Made by a program: the position numbers and the translations under genes. A stretch of 64,000 nucleotides of DNA from Perkinsus olseni (taxonomy: Eukaryota; Perkinsozoa; Perkinsida; Perkinsidae), in assembly GCA_013115135.1 (NCBI GenBank), contig JABANP010000034.1:1-64000 (forward strand), given 5' to 3'. Positions 57,332-64,000 of this stretch are shown in pieces (positions within the stretch are counted from its first letter, which is position 1; the number at the start of each line of letters is the position of its first letter). The notes under the pieces are model-generated. The model ran no database searches. It was given only the letters and a program-made list of their open reading frames with translations, and was not told the origin of the DNA.

Positions 57332-57513
57332 GCCCTGGGCGCCTCCACTACCAGATATGCGCCCAAATGTGAGCTCACAAGGCCGGAAGTCTGCATGCGC
57401 ACTGTCGTTTCAGTGATTGATCCTCGTTTCGGACCTCGTAGCTTGTGCCGCGTTGCCTGGGAGGGACCAGTGCATGACAATCCCAACCCGGTATTCACCT
57501 TCAGACACAACTT

Positions 57514-58685
57514 ATGGCTCGCTCTCAGCAACGTCAGAACCGCGGGGCCGCACAGCAAAGGAATCAACAGGACAGGTGGCTCATCCAAGCCCAGGGAGCG
57601 CTACACCTCCGCTCTCTGCCGGCGTCCCCTCTTCACCTCACGGTCGGTATGAGGGCCAGCCCATCACAAGTTCCTGGGGCCCTACTGGCCGCCCTCGACC
57701 GCGGGCTCCCCATAGCGGGCATTCTCGCCCTGAACTCCCACTACTCGAGGCTAGCGTCCGTTACTTCCGGAACCCTCCGGCAGTATCTGTCCAGCCTGCG
57801 CAGTTACATGGCCTTCGTCGACGGCATGTCTGTCATCCTCGGCACCACAGTGCCGTACTTCCCCCCCGAGATATCCATACTCGGCACCTGGGTATCGACA
57901 TTCCGCAATGCCAGCACCGCCGCTAATTATGTAACGGCCCTCCGCAAATGGTGTCGTGCCCTGGGGTGGGAGATCGGCGACCTTGACCATCCCGAGCTAT
58001 CCCTCGGACTACGAGGCCACGCAAACCTACACCCCGGCGGCTTACGAAGGATGAAGCCAATCCGCCTCGTCACACTTCGCGCCCTGGTCCGCGCACGGGC
58101 TCGTCTTCCGGAGCCCCGGAGAAGCATAGGGGAGACCGGTACCCCGCAATCCTCACCACTGGCGGTCATCTGTAGCGCGTTCGTCATCGCTTACTGGTTC
58201 CTACTGAGAGTCCCTTCCGAACTGTTGCCCTGCCGGAGCGGACAGCTGTCAGTGGGCAGGCAGAACGAGACCGTCCTCTGGCTACCGAGGAGGAAGAACT
58301 CCAGGCTGCCAGTGACGATGGTTCGCTACTGTGTGTGTGCGAGAGTGGACCCAGAGCTATGCCCGCATATCCACGCCCGGCGGCTTCTGGAGAACGCTGC
58401 CAACAGTCCGTCACAACTCCTGATTGGATCTTCGTCGGCGAGGCTAAGGGGCATCTTGAGGGAGATGCTTCGCCTCATCGGGGTAAGCGACGCTGAGGCC
58501 TATGGCCTTCACTCCTTCAGGCGGGGCCACGCATCGGATCTGGCAGAGCAGAACATCAGCCCAGCCACACTGCTGCAGATGGGAGGCTGGCGTTCGGCCG
58601 CCGAACTTCGGCGGCTTTCCAGGTCTACATCGACCTCCCGGAGGTTGAGGCCCGGGCAGCGACAATGTTGACGGTGGACGAGTCT
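57514..58685 (+). CDS. Tyrosine recombinase of the element, C terminus out of frame
   Basis: Integrates the DNA circle through a phosphotyrosine intermediate. The frame from ATG 57514 has an N-terminal SAM-like half (TLRQYLSSLRSYMAFVDGMS, YVTALRKWCRALGW) and a catalytic half: FLLRVPSELL (Arg I, near 58205), HSFRRGHASD (His-x-x-Arg, near 58509), and MGGWRSAA. The catalytic Tyr lies in AFQVYIDLPEVEARAA, which is in another frame from about 58612 and ends in DESSDEEE at 58701-58703. A frameshift therefore separates the active-site Tyr from the rest. Position after RT-RH and the split repeats support an Ngaro-like order. Confidence 0.8.
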
Positions 58686-58816
58686 TCAGACGAGGAAGAG
58701 TGACAGCTGCCTCTGGTTTCAAAAAAAAAACCTGACTTGTGTTGAAACCTTCGGTGAGTGCCAATCGGAGGAGAGGGAAACGGTAACCGGCCGCGACAGC
58801 GCCATCGACTCACATA

Positions 58817-59359
58817 GGGACAAACACTTAGCGCTCCGGGGTGCAGCCAGGCCGTGGTCTGGCACGCCAGGCGCCGCTAAGCGCTTTCGTCGTCGATGAG
58901 CGCTGCCACGACAGAACAGAGAGGAGCTCAATACTCGCCAAGCCACAAATGACCCGGACAGCGCCACGCGCGACAGATTTCGACCCGCCGCCACGACCTC
59001 GACGTCGGCCAGGGCCCCGCGCGGTGACGCCCCGACACGGGGCAGTCCTCGCTGGAAAGCGAGGCGAGTCGCCTGTGCTCGGGCCTGTTGGCTGAGAGAT
59101 CATAGCACAGTGGCCTTCACCAACGGGTCGAAAGCGGAGTCTCCCAGCGACCGTCAGGGACGCTTGACAGCGTCCCGAGCCTTTGCACGGGTCGCGGGTT
59201 CGTTCGGGCTTCGGCTTCGTGTGTTAGTTTACGAGCTCAGCTGAGCCAGCCCAAGCTCACAGCCTTGCAGCACAGAGCAGCTGCGGTGAGCTAGGAGTCG
59301 CTCGGTAATACTCGCCGGTTTCATGTTTCCCAATGTTGAGTATTCCCGGGAGTGACTCG
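58817..59359 (+). repeat. Repeat B1
   Basis: Starts GGGACAAACACTTAGCGCTC and ends TCCCGGGAGTGACTCG. The matching copy is B2. Eight bases (ATTTTTGT) separate it from A2. Confidence 0.9.
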
Positions 59360-59367
59360 ATTTTTGT

Positions 59368-59653
59368 GCAAGTTCAATCGGAGCCCCTTGCGACAGTCCA
59401 ACGGGCGTCGCGAGAGGCACGATTGGACGGTCAAAAATCGACACAACCGGAAACCAGCGTGCGCCCTGGTAATCGACGCACAGAGCACGCACGCGCCAAG
59501 CTAGTTGAATCACCCTCCCCGGGTGACAGCGGAAGTCAGCCGCTGAGTCCAGCGCGGTCTCTGAGCCGCGCTTGAACCGCTCGCGGTTCAGAATGGGGGC
59601 CTTAGCCCCATTCGTCAAGGACCATAGTCCTTGTGGAGTTTCCTTTTTCAAAA
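59368..59653 (+). repeat. Repeat A2
   Basis: 286 bp, matching A1 with one difference seen. Open frames on its minus strand are shared with A1 and are not called as genes. Confidence 0.9.
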
Positions 59654-59670
59654 CCCGTCCCGCCCGCCCG

Positions 59671-60213
59671 GGGACAAACACTTAGCGCTCCGGGGTGCAG
59701 CCAGGCCGTGGTCTGGCACGCCAGGCGCCGCTAAGCGCTTTCGTCGTCGATGAGCGCTGCCACGACAGAACAGAGAGGAGCTCAATACTCGCCAAGCCAC
59801 AAATGACCCGGACAGCGCCACGCGCGACAGATTTCGACCCGCCGCCACGACCTCGACGTCGGCCAGGGCCCCGCGCGGTGACGCCCCGACACGGGGCAGT
59901 CCTCGCTGGAAAGCGAGGCGAGTCGCCTGTGCTCGGGCCTGTTGGCTGAGAGATCATAGCACAGTGGCCTTCACCAACGGGTCGAAAGCGGAGTCTCCCA
60001 GCGACCGTCAGGGACGCTTGACAGCGTCCCGAGCCTTTGCACGGGTCGCGGGTTCGTTCGGGCTTCGGCTTCGTGTGTTAGTTTACGAGCTCAGCTGAGC
60101 CAGCCCAAGCTCACAGCCTTGCAGCACAGAGCAGCTGCGGTGAGCTAGGAGTCGCTCGGTAATACTCGCCGGTTTCATGTTTCCCAATGTTGAGTATTCC
60201 CGGGAGTGACTCG
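59671..60213 (+). repeat. Repeat B2 (right end of element)
   Basis: 543 bp matching B1. Followed by unrelated host sequence GTGCAGCTTCCCTTGTGG. Confidence 0.9.
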
Positions 60214-61640
60214 GTGCAGCTTCCCTTGTGGGATCAACGATCCGTGCGAGCCGATGTGGGGAGGGCCCCATCTCCGGGCGAGCGCTATCATCCCCATTCC
60301 CCCTCTCAGGTACCAGACCGCGCCAAACGAAGGCTGATTTGTTTTCGGCCCATACGATTTCTTTCTTTCCTCCACAAGCCACTCCTATGCCTTCCATACT
60401 CTGCATGTACGTATCGGGATAACCTCCTACCCCGTCGTGGTTCAGGATATCCCCCCGGGTCTGTTTTTCCACGTGCTTCGCTCCGCTCACTGCTGTCTCC
60501 TTCGTTTCCACTTTTCTCCACGTCACCACGTGCTGCGCCCCGCTCGTCCACGCTCGCTGCTCTCCTCAGTTTCCACACGGGCCGTGTGACACGGCACGAT
60601 TCGTGACTCACGAAGTATGTGCGACGTCGTCGTTGGCGTGATGCCCTCGTCTCGAAAATATGCGATGTACCGCCGGGATTTCCCACGCATGGTACCTCTT
60701 CCAACCAATACTTCCGTCAACCTATCCCGACTCCTTCCTCACTGGTCACCGCTCTCGCGAACGGATGGGCGCTGCGCGCTTGTCACTGCGCGCCCACGGA
60801 CTACACGTCGTACAAGACCCGTGAAGCGGCTCGCTGAACAATGTACCATTTTTGTCAGCCGCATACGGGACCAACACACGTTTCTGACGCTGTCGATCTA
60901 TCATCCTCAGTGCGTGACGGAATTTCGTTCAATCCATCGTCTATGCTCCTACAAACCGGAAGCTCTACCTTGTCGTTGTCCACGTCCACAGAGTCTGTGG
61001 CGCAGACTCATCCCTCGCACAGAACCGACAGGAAGGGAAGCGTGCCGAGGCGGCAGCCTCGGGCTCCGCAGGAGAGCTTTCCGACGGAACGTCCGAAGAG
61101 CGGCAATCTTTGCCTGGGCAGTACCGCTCTGAACGGTGTAGCGCCAGCAGCGCGTCATCACATACGTAACGACCATGACTCAGAACTTATGCCCGCGACA
61201 TCTCCTACACCCATACCGTGTACATCTCCCCGCGCTTGACCCGTCCGAAAGCTGTTCTACAACTACCACGCCCCGAACACTCCATCTCCCGTAGGGCGGC
61301 TCCGTCAACCACGGAGTTTCTCTCTTGTGTCCTTCGTCCCCACATCGAAGGACTCTGGATAGCGCCAGAAAACCAGCCGGGCTGGGCATTCCTTCCTGCA
61401 TCACTCCGCTGACGTTTCATCATTCTCAATATAGAGTTCCATAGTATACCGTATTAGGCTTCGGGAATATACGGTATTCCAGTCATGTTGAGTTCCTCGG
61501 AACAGAACTCAAACCCAAGCGCAACATGGAAACCCTCTAAACGACAGCCATTACCTCGAATGACTGAACAGGTGTTGGATAGAAAACTAAGGGCAGGTCT
61601 ATGCTCAGATAGGAGCCCGTTGAACGTGAGACGTAGGCGC
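60214..61640. other. Right flank of the retrotransposon, no firm gene
   Basis: A plus-strand frame at 60841-61239 (Ser/Thr-rich, MYHFCQPHTGPTHVSDAVDL) and a minus-strand frame at about 60215-60529 (GKKEIVWAENKSAFVWRGLV) are open, but neither has a recognisable domain or clear splice context. Confidence 0.3.
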
Positions 61641-61643
61641 TAG

Positions 61644-62069
61644 CTAGCATCGCCGGAATGGGCGGTACTGCCTGGTCTGAAGTAACTTGTACCTCATCTC
61701 TACCTCAATCACCTCCTTCAACTCATCGTATTCGACATGATGCATATCCTTCGATTTAATGATACAGTAGAAGATACTGTATTTGATGTCCTTAGTGTTA
61801 GCGTCGATGATACCGCTGAGTGGGTTGAACTTATAGGGAATGCCAGTTACCAGTGTCCCCGGGTATCTAGTGGTTTCGGGCCGGGATAGGAGGAACTGAG
61901 TTGAACTGAAGATCATATGAGTGGAATTCACGAAGGACAGGCGAAACTCCTCCGCCCAGGAATACCCATAACCGATATGACAGAAGTCTTTACCGGCAAG
62001 GCCGCTGGAGCCTTGTACAGGAGATACCAGAACCAAAATACAGGCGACGATGTAACCAAACGGAGCCAT
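61644..62069 (-). CDS. Small secreted protein, tandem family member 1
   Basis: 141 codons, intronless, ATG at 62067-62069. The signal peptide MAPFGYIVACILVLVSPVQG is followed by GLAGKDFCHIGYGYSWAEEF, RLSFVNSTHM, LVTGIPYKFNPLSGIIDANT, DMHHVEYDELKEVIEVEMRY and a terminal RPFRRC. The two neighbours share these blocks: GK(D/E)(F/Y)C, E(E)FRLSFVN(S/T)THM, LVTGI and GIID. Secretion is inferred from the signal peptide. The beta-rich body and function are unknown. Lineage-specific families of this sort are known from Perkinsus. Confidence 0.85.
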   Translation of the reverse strand: MAPFGYIVACILVLVSPVQGSSGLAGKDFCHIGYGYSWAEEFRLSFVNSTHMIFSSTQFLLSRPETTRYPGTLVTGIPYKFNPLSGIIDANTKDIKYSIFYCIIKSKDMHHVEYDELKEVIEVEMRYKLLQTRQYRPFRRC

Positions 62070-62160
62070 TGAAGCTATAGGATGGAAACTGTCAAGGCAT
62101 GCAGTACCTCGAGCCTACGAAACTAACACAAGCCTGAGTACTAGGGCTGAGATAAAGCAC

Positions 62161-62247
62161 GGGTCAGCAGCCAAGCTTGGGAGGAGTACGGGTCAGCAGC
62201 CAAGCTTGGGAGGAGTACGGGTCAGCAGCCAAGCTTGGGAGGAGTAC
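62161..62247. repeat. 29-bp tandem repeat, 3 copies
   Basis: GGGTCAGCAGCCAAGCTTGG plus GAGGAGTAC, repeated three times exactly, in the 5' flank of the minus-strand gene at 61644-62069. Confidence 0.95.
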
Positions 62248-62384
62248 GGACCTTTGTAACTCTCGCCGACGAGGTTCAACCCAATCGATCCCCGGGGAAT
62301 TATCTTCACAACACCCTTCGCTTATGCTATGACGTAAAACGCCAAAGGCAGCGAGCATGAGCCATTGGATATCGAGTTCAAAGA

Positions 62385-62807
62385 TCAGCATCGACCAAAT
62401 CTCCGGGCCACTCTTCCATGGAATAATTTGTATCTCATTTTTACTTCAAGCTCATCCTTCGACTCCTTGTACTCGATTCGTCGCATGTCCTCCAATTTTA
62501 CATCACAGTAGAAAAGGCCGCATCCCCAGGCCCCCGCCTTAGTGTCGATGATACCAGAGCTTGGGTCGAGCTCATAGCCGATCCCTGTTACCAGTCTTGA
62601 CGGACGTCTAACCTTCTGAGGTGAGGACCGGAGAAAATGGACCTTACTGAAGGTCATGTGGGTGGAGTTCACGAAGGACAGACGAAACTCTTCTCCCCAA
62701 ATGAACCCGTAGCCGACGTGACAGTACTCTTTACCAGCTAGACTGGTGGTAGAACTTTGTACGCACAGTGATGATACCAGAAGTAGGATCCAGGTTAACT
62801 TAGCCAT
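62385..62807 (-). CDS. Small secreted protein, tandem family member 2
   Basis: 140 codons, intronless, ATG at 62805-62807. Signal peptide MAKLTWILLLVSSLCVQSST, then SLAGKEYCHVGYGFIWGEEF, RLSFVNSTHMTFSKVHFL, LVTGIGYELDPSSGIIDTKA, YCDVKLEDMRRIEYKESKDE and a final RFGRC. Clearly paralogous to member 1. It sits head-to-tail about 300 bp from it, so local tandem duplication is likely. Its own Cys pair (CGLFYC) differs from member 1 (FYC only). Confidence 0.85.
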   Translation of the reverse strand: MAKLTWILLLVSSLCVQSSTTSLAGKEYCHVGYGFIWGEEFRLSFVNSTHMTFSKVHFLRSSPQKVRRPSRLVTGIGYELDPSSGIIDTKAGAWGCGLFYCDVKLEDMRRIEYKESKDELEVKMRYKLFHGRVARRFGRC

Positions 62808-63571
62808 TTAAGTGAATCGACGGGGCATAGCGGAAACTGTGAGGGCATGGAGTGACTGCACGTGGTGCTAGGTCTCTACGAAACATGAGGCAAGTCAAGA
62901 GGGTGGTCTAGCTGCCACGCCCGGATAACTTCTCTAAGTCAGTTCGATGACGGCCAATGACCTCCAGCCTGTTCAAGGCGGATGAACACCCAGCCTATTC
63001 CGCAGCGCGTCACAGGCCCACGGTGACGCCGGTGTTGACGTCACCACTGAGGGATCTGCTGCTGCAGGGAGAGGTCGAATGTTGCTGATGATCACAGCGG
63101 CTTCAACTCTGCTCCACCCAGTAACTTGCCCCCAGACAGTGGACCGCAACTGGCCAACAAAATACTCCAATAGGAGCTCCAAACCAACCAAGTGGGACCA
63201 GTTCTTAACAGCCACATGCGACCGGTACCTATCGATCCGAGTGAAGCTTGATTTGCTAGATGAAAGGCTCAGGATGGGGAAAGGACCTGGTCCCGGGCAG
63301 CGAGATTGGTGGGTCATTTGAGCTCAGGGCGGTAGCAGGGATGCAGTTTGGGCACCAGCTCTGAGTTCACTCTAGTGCCACTAGGGGAGGGGCGTGGCCA
63401 AGGTGTGATTGTTCGAGTTCCCTGTCCACGGTTACTAAACTCAAACCTCTCCTCCGAGGAACTGGCCCACGAAGGAGCCGCTTAGCGGCGCCCAGCCAAA
63501 GGGGTCGCTAGAGAGAATGGGATAACCCAGAAAAACGAGAGAAACCTGGGTAAAAGAAATCTGATAATGTC
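62808..63571. other. Intergenic, no gene recognised
   Basis: Frames 62973-63317 (-) and 63079-63321 (+) overlap each other and have no motif; both are probably chance. Confidence 0.4.
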
Positions 63572-64000
63572 CTACCAACATTCCCAGAAGGTTCGTGTCT
63601 TCCGGGGGAGGGCTGTGCCTTTCTTCAACTTCAGCTTGATAACATCCCTCGAGCTGTCATACTCCATTCGATGCAAGTCTACTGGTTTCACGTGAGCAAA
63701 ACGCAGCCATTTGTAGACCCTGAACTCCTCAGCCAGGTTATCGGCATTGGCGTCAATGATACCAGTGGTACTGTTATACTGGTAGGGGATACCGGTTACC
63801 AGCGGCCCACGAATCCTCTTAGACCCGCACTTGGAACCGTAATACGAAGTGAGATTGTAGGTCATATGAGTAGCATTAACGAAGGATAGACGGAACTCCA
63901 AGCCACCAACCAACAGGCTACCGAAGTAGCAATAGTCCTTCCCAACCGGACTGCTGTGGGCGGAGAAAACCAAGCCGAGGATGACGACGATGAAGGAAGC
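63572..64000 (-). CDS. Small secreted protein, tandem family member 3, 5' partial
   Basis: The frame stays open to the window edge. Read from the edge it gives ASFIVVILGLVFSAHSS, the end of a signal peptide, so the start codon is just outside. The body contains VGKDYCYFGSLLVGGLEFRL, SFVNATHMTYN, LVTGIPYQYNSTTGIIDANA, DLHRMEYDSSRDVIKLKLKK and a final FWECW. It is more diverged than members 1 and 2, with an added SKCGSKRIRG segment. Function unknown. Confidence 0.8.
   Translation of the reverse strand, partial: ASFIVVILGLVFSAHSSPVGKDYCYFGSLLVGGLEFRLSFVNATHMTYNLTSYYGSKCGSKRIRGPLVTGIPYQYNSTTGIIDANADNLAEEFRVYKWLRFAHVKPVDLHRMEYDSSRDVIKLKLKKGTALPRKTRTFWECW

Larger units (their letters stand above)
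48731..60213 (+). mobile_element. DIRS/Ngaro-type tyrosine-recombinase retrotransposon with split direct repeats
   Basis: Termini follow the A1 - coding - B1 A2 B2 plan. A1 48731-49016 equals A2 59368-59653 (286 bp, one difference seen), and B1 58817-59359 equals B2 59671-60213 (543 bp, identical by eye). The coding order is gag, RT, RNase H, tyrosine recombinase, as in Ngaro/PAT-like elements, which replicate by reverse transcription and integrate by recombinase without target duplication. The element is about 11.5 kb, enlarged by a tandem array within the gag region. Left junction AATATT|GCAAG; right junction GACTCG|GTGCAG. Confidence 0.85.

Noticed and set aside
58828..59957. Paired 84- and 91-codon frames at 58.8 and 59.7 kb
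   Set aside because: Both are in the B1/B2 repeats, overlap each other on opposite strands, and have no domain.

Overview
The window looks like nuclear DNA of an alveolate protist, most probably Perkinsus (Perkinsozoa). The reasons are genes cut by many short GT-AG introns (typically 37-60 nt), a nuclear tRNA cluster with a eukaryotic initiator tRNA, a Perkinsus-like hexose transporter, tandem intronless families of small secreted proteins, and intergenic DNA crowded with short near-perfect palindromes. The genus is inferred from recall of such proteins; no search was run.

Layout. 1-1.85 kb: a 5'-truncated S41-peptidase-like gene with a reading-frame break. 1.9-3.5 kb: palindromes and a 21-bp minisatellite. 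3.6-19.6 kb (+): one very large intron-rich gene. Its exons can be chained in phase into a multi-pass membrane protein that resembles the OSCA/CSC1/TMEM63 channel group. Between two core membrane segments it carries a predicted extracellular loop of more than 2,000 residues: F5/8-type-like pieces, a Pro-rich repeat, eight copies of an unrecognised Cys module and four LDL-receptor class A repeats. 20-27.5 kb: mostly gene-poor, with a relic of the small Cys-rich family, a doubtful secreted-protein gene and a relic of the giant gene's 3' end.

27.5-47.6 kb: a segmentally duplicated unit built around a small secreted Cys-rich gene. Two copies are intact by splicing reconstruction (28.1 and 46.2 kb), one is frameshifted (35.2 kb), and one has its middle replaced by a hexose-transporter gene (30.1-32.6 kb). 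The 35-kb unit also contains a complete hAT transposon (36022-38981) with perfect terminal repeats and an 8-bp target duplication; the paralogous units show the empty site. Two poorly defined minus-strand genes lie at 41-42 and 44-45.6 kb.

47.8-48.7 kb: tRNA cluster (iMet, Leu, a tRNA-like sequence, Gly, and a second iMet copy). 48.7-60.2 kb: a DIRS/Ngaro-type tyrosine-recombinase retrotransposon with split direct repeats (A1 - ORFs - B1 A2 B2), coding for gag, RT, RNase H and recombinase. It is interrupted by a 1,046-bp tandem array that carries a structured hairpin and a CxxC-rich ORF. 61.6-64 kb (-): three tandem intronless genes for related small secreted proteins, the last running off the window.
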